Source: AC-52 sp044870295
GTDB taxonomy: Bacteria; Actinomycetota; UBA4738
NCBI GenBank assembly: GCA_044870295.1
Contig: JBIOYQ010000159.1
Span: 1 to 5,218, forward strand
Length of the DNA stretch: 5,218 bases
Reading direction: 5' to 3'
In this document: positions 1 to 5,218 of the stretch, piece by piece
Position numbering within the stretch: the stretch's first letter is position 1
How the letters are laid out: every line of letters starts with the position of its first letter
Notes under the pieces: generated by a model
What the model was told of the DNA's origin: nothing
Database searches by the model: none
Seen by the model: only the letters and a program-made list of their open reading frames with translations
Position numbers and translations under genes: made by a program

Positions 1-307
1 TGCGATGACGCCGGGGGCGCGCCGCCGCGTCCAGACGCTCGGCGAGACGACGGAGCGCTGCCTCACGGTTGCGCAATTGAGATCGCTCGGTGGTGGCCAC
101 GATCCTTATCGAGTCGCCGAGCTTGTCCCGCACGCGGTCCGCGACCTCCTCCGAGATCACCAGGGCGGTCAGGTCCACGACCAGCTCGACACGGCTGTCG
201 GTGGTGTTCACTCCCCGGCCACCGGGCCCGGTGCCTCGAGAGAAGCGCCAAGTGATGGCGCGCGCCGGGATCACGATCCCGCCGGGTGTGACGATGTCGC
301 CGTCCAC
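1..307 (-). CDS. arfB: ArfB/YaeJ-like peptidyl-tRNA hydrolase (ribosome rescue), 3' end outside window
   Basis: The minus-strand frame is open from the GTG at 307 to the window edge, 102 codons plus one base. It reads as a class-I release-factor catalytic domain of the stand-alone ArfB/YaeJ type. Visible features are a short N-terminus with IPARAITWRFSRG (residues 13-25), the loop GTGPGGRGVNTTDSRVEL (25-42), and the helix motif ATTERSQLRNREAALRRLAE (71-90). A basic tail, expected to insert in the mRNA channel, begins near residue 97 and runs off the window. Family members release peptides from ribosomes stalled without a stop codon; they are usually about 140 residues and lack codon-recognition domains. 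The oddity is that the catalytic GGQ reads GGR (codon CGG at 215-217), one base from CAG, so activity is doubtful unless this is a sequence error. The start is uncertain: GTG 307 gives the family-typical N-terminus, while an in-frame GTG at 346 adds 13 residues and has a weak GAGG upstream. It is divergent from the tRNA gene. Confidence 0.85.
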   Translation of the reverse strand, partial: MDGDIVTPGGIVIPARAITWRFSRGTGPGGRGVNTTDSRVELVVDLTALVISEEVADRVRDKLGDSIRIVATTERSQLRNREAALRRLAERLDAAARPRRHR

Positions 308-370
308 GCAGACAGTGTGCCGGATCGTCCAGGCCAGTCCAGCCACCGGGTCTGGGACCTCGCGCGGGTC

Positions 371-378
371 GATAAACT
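371..378 (+). promoter_or_regulatory. Weak candidate -10 element for tRNA-Ser
   Basis: GATAAACT contains TAAACT (373-378), which fits the loose actinobacterial -10 pattern TANNNT and ends 7 bases before the mature tRNA 5' end. No recognisable -35 lies 16-19 bases upstream. The site is a guess from position and the local A/T content, and would imply almost no 5' leader. Confidence 0.2.
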
Positions 379-385
379 GACTCGC

Positions 386-474
386 GGTAGGGTCGCCTAG
401 TCTGGCCTAGGGCGGCGGTCTCGAAAACCGCTAGGGGTGCAAGCCCCTCGTGGGTTCAAATCCCACCCCTACCG
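386..474 (+). tRNA. tRNA-Ser, anticodon CGA (reads UCG)
   Basis: A full cloverleaf can be folded by hand. The 7-bp acceptor stem is GGTAGGG (386-392) with CCCTACC (467-473). The D arm is GCC...GGC. The anticodon stem is GCGGT (415-419) with ACCGC (427-431), around the loop CTCGAAA with anticodon CGA at 422-424. A long variable arm, GGGG-TGCAAG-CCCC (about 434-447), marks a class II tRNA. The T arm is GTGGG-TTCAAAT-CCCAC (450-466). The discriminator base is G (474), as is usual for serine tRNAs. The next three bases are CCG, so the 3' CCA is not encoded and must be added after transcription. No clear terminator follows. Confidence 0.96.
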
Positions 475-538
475 CCGTGGTATCGACTCTAGCTCTCGCT
501 CCTTAGACCGGCGGGGAATCCTTTGGGAGGAGCTGCCG

Positions 539-793
539 ATGGGCCCCCTCTACGGGCGGCTTCGGAGATGCCAACCGCCCAGGATGGACCTGACCACTGA
601 GACCCAGGCTTTGCCCTGCCTGAAGGCATTCTTAACCGTGGCCGAGCATCGCGGGCGGAACATCACTCGTAGACATCCCAGGTGGCCTCGCAGGGGAGCG
701 CGTGACGGCAATGGAGCTGCTCCGCGGTCGAAACCAAGGCGAAAGAGGACTTCGCAGACCCCTCCTCCGGATCAGCGGGAGGCCATGGGCTAG
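539..793 (+). CDS. Doubtful small ORF, 84 codons, function unknown
   Basis: ATG 539 follows GGGAGGAG (525-532) at an ideal distance, and the frame stays open to TAG at 791-793. The predicted 84-residue protein starts MGPLYGRLRRCQPPRMDL, is rich in Arg and Pro in its second half, has no membrane segment, and matches no family I recognise. Third-position GC is moderate: about 75% up to base 690 by hand count and about 60% after it. That is below the roughly 83% at the start of the firm kinase coding region. It overlaps the longest kinase reading (from 702) but would end 16 bases before an alternative kinase start at 810. It could be a translated leader, a small unknown protein, or chance. I lean to chance or leader because of its composition. 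Confidence 0.2.
   Translation: MGPLYGRLRRCQPPRMDLTTETQALPCLKAFLTVAEHRGRNITRRHPRWPRRGARDGNGAAPRSKPRRKRTSQTPPPDQREAMG
554..580 (+). repeat. Inverted repeat GGGCGG...CCGCCC
   Basis: A perfect 6-bp GC-only stem, GGGCGG (554-559) and CCGCCC (575-580), encloses a 15-base loop. No T-run follows, so it is not a classical intrinsic terminator. It lies 80 bases after the tRNA and just after the candidate ATG at 539. It could be a 3'-end processing or pausing structure, or chance in GC-rich DNA. Confidence 0.3.
692..698 (+). promoter_or_regulatory. Ribosome-binding site candidate for the sensor kinase
   Basis: AGGGGAG lies 3 bases before GTG 702 and 12 bases before ATG 711. The spacing is short for the first and long for the second, so the site supports translation beginning near here but does not decide between them. 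Confidence 0.45.
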
Positions 794-1973
794 CACCCTG
801 CGCGGAGCGGTGCGCATCCTGGGCCGACCGGGGGTTCAGGATGGCTTGACCGCGGGAGCCCTGACGGCCGCCGCGCTGGGCGGGCTGTTCGCGCAACTGG
901 ACGTCAACGTCCTGGATGGCGACGGCGAGGTCTTCGAGCGACTCGACCGCTTCGGTATCGGCCTGGTGCTCTTCCAGACGGCACCCCTTGCCCTGCGACG
1001 GCGCGTCCCGGTCGTCGCCCTGGGAGTGACCGCGACCGCGCTGGTCGCGTTCTCCCTCCTCCACTATCCGCCGTCGCTCGGTTCCTTCGGCTTCTTGGCC
1101 TGCGTGTACACGGTCGCTGCCCACCCGGACCGGCGCACATCGATCGGGGCCGGCGTGGTCGGAGCCGCAGTGGTCCTGGTGATCCTTGCGGGCTGGAGGC
1201 AACCGGTGGCCCCTGACACCCTCGTCGCTGACTACGTGATCGTCGGTGCCGCGTGGTTCTTCGGAGAGAGTCTCCGTCTGCGCCGACGGTACGTCGTCGC
1301 CTTGGAGGATCGGGCCACGCGGTTGGAGCACCAGCAGGAGGAACGGGCCAGGGCGGCGGTGGCGCATGAGCGGCGCGTGATCGCCCGCGAGCTGCACGAC
1401 GTGGTGGCCCACAACGTCAGCGTCATCGTGGCCCAATCGGCCGCGGCCCGGCGAGTATTCGAGAGTCAGCCCCAGGACGGCCTGGACGCCCTCCGGTGCA
1501 TCGAGCGGACCGGGCGGGCGGCCCTCGTGGAGATGCGCCGGCTGACGGGGTTCCTTCGCACCGACGCGGAGGGTGTACCCGAGACCTCACCACAGCCCGG
1601 CCTGCAGGACCTCGACACCCTGATCGCGCAGATCCGGGAGGCGGGGGTCGCGGTCACCGTCCGCACGGTGGGAGATCCGCGGCCGATCCCGGCCGGCCTC
1701 GACCTGTCGGCCTTCCGCATCGTCCAGGAATCACTGACGAACGTCCTGAAGCACGCCGGGCCAGCCCGGGCCGAGGTCCTGATTGGATACGGCCCCGGTT
1801 GTCTTGAGCTCACGATCACGGACGATGGGGGCCGCCGCGGCGCCGCGAGCCGTCCGGGGTTCGGTCATCTGGGCATGCGCGAGCGAACCGCCTTGTTCGG
1901 CGGGGAGCTGCGGGTCGGCCCGCTCGCGGGATCGGGGTACCGGGTGCATGCCTCTCTACCCCTGGAGGTGTAG
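702..1973 (+). CDS. Sensor histidine kinase, HisKA_3 (DesK/NarL-type), membrane-bound
   Basis: The protein has 423 residues from GTG 702. Order: an Arg-rich N-terminus (1-45); about four to five hydrophobic segments (roughly 49-66, 84-98, 102-120, 126-140, 150-164, with 175-188 also apolar); a short coiled linker (200-222); then the dimerisation/phosphoacceptor helix VIARELHDVVAHNVSV with His232 followed by Asp233. The ATPase domain shows the N-box FRIVQESLTNVLKHAG (Asn347), DDGG (374-377), and the C-terminal GFGHLGMRERTALFGGEL (386-403). This is the compact ATPase of the NarX/DesK class. No extracytoplasmic sensor domain is present, so it probably senses through the membrane segments. It should autophosphorylate and pass phosphate to the regulator encoded 4 bases downstream. 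The start is uncertain: GTG 702 and ATG 711 share one Shine-Dalgarno, while GTG 810 (residue 37) gives a more usual N-terminus and coincides with a rise in third-position GC. The signal is unknown. Confidence 0.93.
   Translation: MTAMELLRGRNQGERGLRRPLLRISGRPWASTLRGAVRILGRPGVQDGLTAGALTAAALGGLFAQLDVNVLDGDGEVFERLDRFGIGLVLFQTAPLALRRRVPVVALGVTATALVAFSLLHYPPSLGSFGFLACVYTVAAHPDRRTSIGAGVVGAAVVLVILAGWRQPVAPDTLVADYVIVGAAWFFGESLRLRRRYVVALEDRATRLEHQQEERARAAVAHERRVIARELHDVVAHNVSVIVAQSAAARRVFESQPQDGLDALRCIERTGRAALVEMRRLTGFLRTDAEGVPETSPQPGLQDLDTLIAQIREAGVAVTVRTVGDPRPIPAGLDLSAFRIVQESLTNVLKHAGPARAEVLIGYGPGCLELTITDDGGRRGAASRPGFGHLGMRERTALFGGELRVGPLAGSGYRVHASLPLEV
1964..1968 (+). promoter_or_regulatory. Ribosome-binding site of the response regulator, inside the kinase 3' end
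   Basis: GGAGG within the last codons of the kinase gene lies 9 bases before GTG 1978. It decides the start: the frame is open far upstream (to an ATG at 1783), but only GTG 1978 has this site and gives a receiver domain of normal length. The arrangement suggests translational coupling. Confidence 0.8.
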
Positions 1974-1977
1974 CGCG

Positions 1978-2664
1978 GTGACAACAGGCCAGGGGGAAGG
2001 ATCCGGGCCGATCCGCCTCCTCATCGTCGACGACCAGCCGCTCATGCTGGGGGCGTTCCGGACGGCGCTGCGACCCGAGCAGGACATCCAGGTGGTGGGG
2101 GAGGCCTCAGACGGACGGCAAGCGATCGAGCAGGCGCTCCTTCTCCACCCTGCCGTCGTTCTGATGGATATCCGCATGCCCGTCTTGGATGGCGTCCAAG
2201 CCACCCGGGTGCTCTCGGAAGAGCTCGGAGTCCGTGTCCTCATCCTGACCACGTTCGACCTCGACGAGTACGTCGTGGAGGCGCTCCGGGCGGGAGCGAG
2301 CGGGTTCCTGCTCAAGGACGTCCGGCCCGAGGAATTGGCCGATGCGATACGGATCGTGGCGAGGGGCGACGCGCTCCTGTCTCCGTCGGTGACGCGCCGG
2401 CTGCTGGACCGGTTCGCGGGGGTCCTCCCCGCCGCCCATCCGGAGAACGGAGCGCTCGAGTCCCTCACTGAGCGGGAGGTCGAGGTCCTGACCTACGTCG
2501 GCAAAGGGCTGTCCAACGCTGAGATCGCGAAGGAGCTGTTCGTGGAGGACACCACGGTCCGAACACACATCCGTCACATCATGGACAAGCTCGATCTCCG
2601 CAGCCGCGTGCAGGCCATCGTCCTCGCCTACGACACGGGCCTGGTTCGCCCTTCCCCCCGCTGA
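1978..2664 (+). CDS. NarL/LuxR-type response regulator
   Basis: The protein has 228 residues and two domains. The receiver (about 11-128) keeps the expected residues: the acidic pair Asp18-Asp19, phosphoacceptor Asp64 in VVLMDIRMPVLDG, Thr91 in LILTTFD, and Lys113 in GFLLKD. The C-terminal LuxR/GerE helix-turn-helix (about 160-222) shows LTEREVEVL (163-171), GLSNAEIAKELFVEDTTVRT (177-196), and HIRHIMDKLDLRSRVQAIVLA (197-217). It is therefore a phosphorylation-controlled DNA-binding transcription factor. Its gene starts 4 bases after the kinase stop with its own GGAGG inside the kinase gene, so the pair is an operon and almost certainly cognate. Nothing looks broken. The targets cannot be read from the sequence. 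Autoregulation and control of the RND gene beginning 128 bases downstream are the natural candidates, by inference from context only. Confidence 0.96.
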   Translation: MTTGQGEGSGPIRLLIVDDQPLMLGAFRTALRPEQDIQVVGEASDGRQAIEQALLLHPAVVLMDIRMPVLDGVQATRVLSEELGVRVLILTTFDLDEYVVEALRAGASGFLLKDVRPEELADAIRIVARGDALLSPSVTRRLLDRFAGVLPAAHPENGALESLTEREVEVLTYVGKGLSNAEIAKELFVEDTTVRTHIRHIMDKLDLRSRVQAIVLAYDTGLVRPSPR

Positions 2665-2687
2665 TCCGGCAGCGAGGATCGTCGCCG

Positions 2688-2708
2688 GAGACGACGCGGT
2701 TTCGTCTC
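2688..2708 (+). repeat. Inverted repeat downstream of the regulator, possible weak terminator or operator
   Basis: GAGACGA (2688-2694) and TCGTCTC (2702-2708) form a perfect 7-bp stem with the loop CGCGGTT. It starts 23 bases after the regulator stop. A competing stem, CGTCG (2680-2684) with CGACG (2692-2696), overlaps its left arm. No U-tract follows, so if it ends transcription it is not a classical terminator. As an inverted repeat in the only sizeable gap before the pump gene, it could also be a protein-binding site. Confidence 0.4.
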
Positions 2709-2752
2709 GAGCGCTGACGACGACCCGGAGCTCGGTTCCTACCGTGGAGGTC

Positions 2753-2769
2753 GGGCGCTGGGAGCGCCC
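2753..2769 (+). repeat. GC-rich hairpin 7 bases before the pump's ribosome-binding site
   Basis: GGGCGCT (2753-2759) and AGCGCCC (2763-2769) form a 7-bp stem with a GGG loop (or 6 bp with TGGGA). The right arm ends 7 bases before the GGAGGAG of the RND gene. It has no T-run. It may influence translation initiation, act as an operator, or pause polymerase; the sequence does not tell which. Confidence 0.4.
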
Positions 2770-2776
2770 CTGATGC

Positions 2777-2783
2777 GGAGGAG
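2777..2783 (+). promoter_or_regulatory. Ribosome-binding site of the RND permease gene
   Basis: GGAGGAG lies 9 bases before ATG 2793, counted from its last base. It supports this start over the out-of-frame ATG at 2773, which precedes the motif. Confidence 0.75.
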
Positions 2784-2792
2784 CGTCTTCGG

Positions 2793-5218
2793 ATGGAGTG
2801 GCTCATCGGCTCGAGCCTGAGGCTCCGGCGGCTGGTCGTGGTCGCCGCCCTGGGCATCATGGCCTTCGGCGTGCTGAGGCTCGGCGACGTGCCCGTGGAC
2901 GCGCTGCCGGAGTTCAGCCCACCCACCGTCGAGGTCCAGACGGAGGCGCTCGGCCTCTCGGCAGCGGAGGTGGAGCAGCTCATCACGGTCCCCCTCGAGC
3001 AGGACCTGCTGAACGGCGTGGCCTTCCTCGAGCGGATCGAGTCCGCCTCGCTCCCAGGCCTGTCGTCCGTGGTCATGACCTTCGAGCCGGGAACCGACCT
3101 CCTCGACGCAAGGCAGGTCGTCCAGGAACGGCTCACCCAGGCCCACGGCTTGCCGAACGTGGCGAAGCCGCCGCAGATGATCCAGCCCGTTTCCTCCACC
3201 AGCCGGGTGTCGATGGTCCGGCTGTCCTCGAGCGAGCTCTCGCCGATCGAGATGTCGGTGCTGGCTCGGTGGGTGATCAGCCCCCGCCTGCTGGGCGTCG
3301 ACGGCGTGGCGAACGTGGCCATATGGGGGGAGCGGGAACGCCAGCTCCAGGTGCTCGTCGACCCCAGTCGCCTGCGGTCGCGCGGTGTTTCGCTCCAGGA
3401 CGTCATCGAGACGGCCGGGAACGCCTTGGAGGTGTCGCCCCTGACCTTCCTCGAGGCGTCCACGCCCGGCACCGGCGGCTTCATCGACACCGTCAACCAG
3501 CGCCTCCAGATCTTCCACGAGCAGGCCATCACCACGGCACAGGAGCTGGCCGAGGTGCCGCTGGGCGGGAGCGGAGCCTCCGGCGGCGGCACCGGGCCGG
3601 ACCGCCTCAGCCTGGGCGACGTGGCCGAGGTGGTCGAGGATCATCAGCCTCTGATCGGGGACGCGCTCTGCCGGAACGGGGACTGCCTGCTGCTCGTCGT
3701 GGAGAAGTTCCCCGGCGCCCGCACGGTCGAGGTGACGGAAGGGGTGGAGGCCGCCCTCGACGGGTTGCGGCCCGGCCTCACCGGGATGGACATCGACACG
3801 TCCGTCTACCGTCCGGCGAGCTACGTGGATCGATCGATCGACGCCGTCGGCCGGGCGCTGCTGATCGGCGCGATCCTCCTGGCGCTGGTCATCGGCGTGC
3901 TGCTCTTCCGGTGGCGCACCGCGCTGATCGCCGCGGTGGCCATCGCCCTGTCAGCAGCGGTCCTCGTGCTGGTTCTCGTCCTGGCGGGCGTCACGGTCGA
4001 CGCGATGATCTTGGCCGGGCTGGTTCTGGCCCTGCTGGTGGTGGTGGACGACGCGATCGGTGACGTGACCACCGTCGCACAGCGAGTGACCGAGCGCCGC
4101 CGGGAGGACGGAGCCTCCGCCCTTCGGGCCATCGTCGATGCCGTGCTTGCGCGGCGGGCTGCGGTCTTGGCCGGGACCCTGGTCGGCATCGCCGCGCTGG
4201 TGCCCGTGTTCTTTCTGGGAGGCGAGGCGGGGGCGTTCCTCCCGCGCCTCGCTCTCGCCTATCTCCTGGGGATCGGGGCGTCGGTGACGGTGGCGCTCCT
4301 GGTGACCCCGGCGCTCGCGGTGATGCTGCTGGGATCCGAGGGTGCTGTGCGCGACAACGCGCCGGTGGCGCGGTGGCTCCACGCGCAGTACGAGCGGATC
4401 TCCCCCCGCGTCGTTCGAGGAGCGGGCCCCGCCCTGGTCGTGGTGGGCTTGGCGGTGGCGGCCCTGGCCGTGTCGGTGCCGTTCCTGGACCGATCGATGG
4501 GTCCCTCGCTCCAGGAGCGGGACGTCCTGGTCCGGGTGGAGGCCCCGCCAGGGACGTCGCTGCAGCGGATGGACGACCTCACCACGCAGGCCGTCCAGGA
4601 CCTGGCCGCCCTCGAGGGGATCCGCAGCGCCGGGGCGCAGCTGGGGCGGGCCGTCGTGTCCGACCAGACGGTGAACGTCAACGCGGGCGACATCTGGGTG
4701 AACGTAGATCCGTCCGCCGACTACGACGCTGCCCTCGCCGGCATCGAGGGCGTCGCCGCGCGCTACCCCGAGCTGTCGGCCCGGGTGACCACCTACTCCG
4801 AGGAACGGGTGTCGAGCCTGCTGGGCCGGCCGGTCGACGACGTGGTGGTCCGGACGTACGGAGCGAACCTCGACGTCCTCCAGACCAAGGCCGAGGAGAT
4901 CCGCAGTCTGCTTGCCGGAACGGCCGGCGTGGCCGACGCCCGTGTGGCCATCGCGCCGTTGGAACCGACGGTCGAGGTCGAAGTGGACCTGGCGCGGGCC
5001 CAGGCCCTGGGCGTGAAGCCGGGGGATGCCCGTCGGACCGCGGCCATTCTGTTCTCGGGCATCACCGTGGGCAACCTGTTCGAGGACCAGAAGGTCTTCG
5101 ACGTTGTGGTGTGGGGCGACCCGGCGCTCCGCGAGAGCGAGGCCGACGTTGCCGAGCTGCCGATCGAGACGCCCGACGGCCGGCTGATCCGCCTGGGGGA
5201 CGTGGCGGACGTGCGGAC
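2793..5218 (+). CDS. RND efflux permease, heavy-metal-efflux (CusA/CzcA-like) type, 3' end outside window
   Basis: The frame is open from ATG 2793 to the window end, 808 codons; family members have about 1,000-1,050 residues. The order is the RND plan: TM1 (about 14-31), a first periplasmic porter half (32-350), TM2-TM6 (about 355-373, 378-398, 403-422, 457-477, 485-512), a cytoplasmic stretch, TM7 (about 545-567), and the start of the second porter half. Family-typical strings include LPEFSPPTVEVQTEALGLSA (38-57), PLEQDLLNGV, SPLTFLEASTPGTGGFIDT (215-233) and VVEKFPGA. TM4 carries VVVDDAIGDV with Asp419-Asp420, expected in the proton relay. Such pumps use the proton gradient to expel metal ions or other compounds, normally with an adaptor and, in diderms, an outer-membrane channel; neither is seen here. 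Oddities are Thr426-Thr427 where VEN is usual, a C293-X4-C298 pair, and a Gly-rich insert (258-268). The substrate cannot be named. It lies downstream of, and in the same direction as, the two-component pair. Confidence 0.92.
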   Translation, partial: MEWLIGSSLRLRRLVVVAALGIMAFGVLRLGDVPVDALPEFSPPTVEVQTEALGLSAAEVEQLITVPLEQDLLNGVAFLERIESASLPGLSSVVMTFEPGTDLLDARQVVQERLTQAHGLPNVAKPPQMIQPVSSTSRVSMVRLSSSELSPIEMSVLARWVISPRLLGVDGVANVAIWGERERQLQVLVDPSRLRSRGVSLQDVIETAGNALEVSPLTFLEASTPGTGGFIDTVNQRLQIFHEQAITTAQELAEVPLGGSGASGGGTGPDRLSLGDVAEVVEDHQPLIGDALCRNGDCLLLVVEKFPGARTVEVTEGVEAALDGLRPGLTGMDIDTSVYRPASYVDRSIDAVGRALLIGAILLALVIGVLLFRWRTALIAAVAIALSAAVLVLVLVLAGVTVDAMILAGLVLALLVVVDDAIGDVTTVAQRVTERRREDGASALRAIVDAVLARRAAVLAGTLVGIAALVPVFFLGGEAGAFLPRLALAYLLGIGASVTVALLVTPALAVMLLGSEGAVRDNAPVARWLHAQYERISPRVVRGAGPALVVVGLAVAALAVSVPFLDRSMGPSLQERDVLVRVEAPPGTSLQRMDDLTTQAVQDLAALEGIRSAGAQLGRAVVSDQTVNVNAGDIWVNVDPSADYDAALAGIEGVAARYPELSARVTTYSEERVSSLLGRPVDDVVVRTYGANLDVLQTKAEEIRSLLAGTAGVADARVAIAPLEPTVEVEVDLARAQALGVKPGDARRTAAILFSGITVGNLFEDQKVFDVVVWGDPALRESEADVAELPIETPDGRLIRLGDVADVR

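Larger units (their letters stand above)
475..701. other. Region between tRNA-Ser and the sensor kinase, no firm gene
   Basis: These bases hold no convincing gene or RNA. A near-ideal Shine-Dalgarno GGGAGGAG (525-532) sits 6 bases before an ATG at 539, which opens an 84-codon frame ending at 793. A GC-rich inverted repeat lies at 554-580, and a 4-bp TGCC-TGAA-GGCA hairpin at 617-628 is followed by TTCTTAA. No promoter with both boxes was found, although the kinase operon must be transcribed from somewhere here or upstream. Confidence 0.5.

Noticed and set aside
5..400. Plus-strand 131-codon frame over the left edge
   Set aside because: It is antisense to the ArfB-like gene, which has clear family motifs, and it runs into the tRNA gene. 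It has no family resemblance.
437..538. Upstream extension of the small ORF from an ATG at 437
   Set aside because: That ATG lies inside the variable arm of tRNA-Ser, so it cannot be a real protein start; only the ATG at 539 has a ribosome-binding site.
617..633. TGCC-TGAA-GGCA followed by TTCTT as an intrinsic terminator
   Set aside because: The stem is only 4 bp and the T-tract is short and interrupted, so it is too weak to call.
663..1436. Minus-strand 257-codon frame opposite the kinase
   Set aside because: It is a GC-rich shadow of the kinase gene with low-complexity, polar composition and no domain. The plus-strand product has all the kinase boxes.
1783..1977. N-terminal extension of the response regulator from ATG 1783
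   Set aside because: It would overlap the kinase ATPase domain by almost 200 bases. The added residues resemble no domain, and GTG 1978 has a GGAGG at good spacing.
2579..3644. Long minus-strand frames (337 and 301 codons) opposite the pump gene
   Set aside because: They are His/Arg/Gly-rich antisense translations of RND codons without recognisable domains.
3828..3841. Tandem GATC repeat (three copies) near TM2 of the pump
   Set aside because: It encodes the ordinary stretch V-D-R-S-I-D-A inside a conserved coding region; three copies of a 4-mer in GC-rich coding DNA is weak evidence for any function.
2798..4063. 421-codon plus-strand frame overlapping the pump gene
   Set aside because: It is a +2 shifted shadow of the RND frame, full of Arg, Gly and Pro, while the frame from 2793 gives continuous family-typical sequence through the same bases.
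1..5218. CRISPR array, insertion sequence, toxin-antitoxin or phage genes
   Set aside because: I looked for spaced direct repeats, terminal inverted repeats with a transposase, and short overlapping gene pairs, and saw none.

Overview
The window is high-GC DNA (about two thirds G+C by eye). Codon third positions are strongly GC-biased, GTG starts are common, and a tRNA gene lacks an encoded CCA. Together with protein sequence style (release-factor motif GVNTTDSRVEL, DesK/NarL-type sensor kinase with short TM segments), this suggests an actinobacterium-like organism. The sequence alone does not fix the lineage, and other high-GC groups cannot be excluded.

Layout. (1) At the left edge, on the minus strand, is the 5' part of a gene for an ArfB/YaeJ-like peptidyl-tRNA hydrolase (a ribosome-rescue release-factor-domain protein). 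It runs out of the window, and its catalytic GGQ reads GGR. (2) Divergent from it is a complete tRNA-Ser(CGA) gene with a long variable arm. (3) Then comes about 230 bases without a convincing gene. It holds a strong Shine-Dalgarno plus ATG leading into a doubtful 84-codon ORF, and a GC-rich hairpin. (4) Next is a co-directional two-gene operon: a membrane sensor histidine kinase of the HisKA_3/DesK-NarL type and a NarL/LuxR-type response regulator, 4 bases apart. (5) After a 128-base gap with two inverted repeats comes a large RND permease gene of the heavy-metal-efflux (CusA/CzcA-like) type. It is cut by the right end of the window after 808 codons.

How the genes may work together. The kinase and regulator are almost certainly cognate partners. 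The regulator is an obvious candidate to control the RND gene just downstream, either by read-through or by binding in the 128-base gap, but no binding site can be proved here. No membrane-fusion (adaptor) or outer-membrane partner is visible, so the substrate and architecture of the pump stay open.

Oddities to check: the GGQ-to-GGR change in the rescue factor; Thr-Thr replacing Glu-Asn in the VEN segment after the TM4 VDD motif of the pump, with a C-X4-C pair and a Gly-rich insert in its first porter half; the uncertain kinase start; and the hairpin immediately upstream of the pump's ribosome-binding site. I see no clearly new multi-gene system here.
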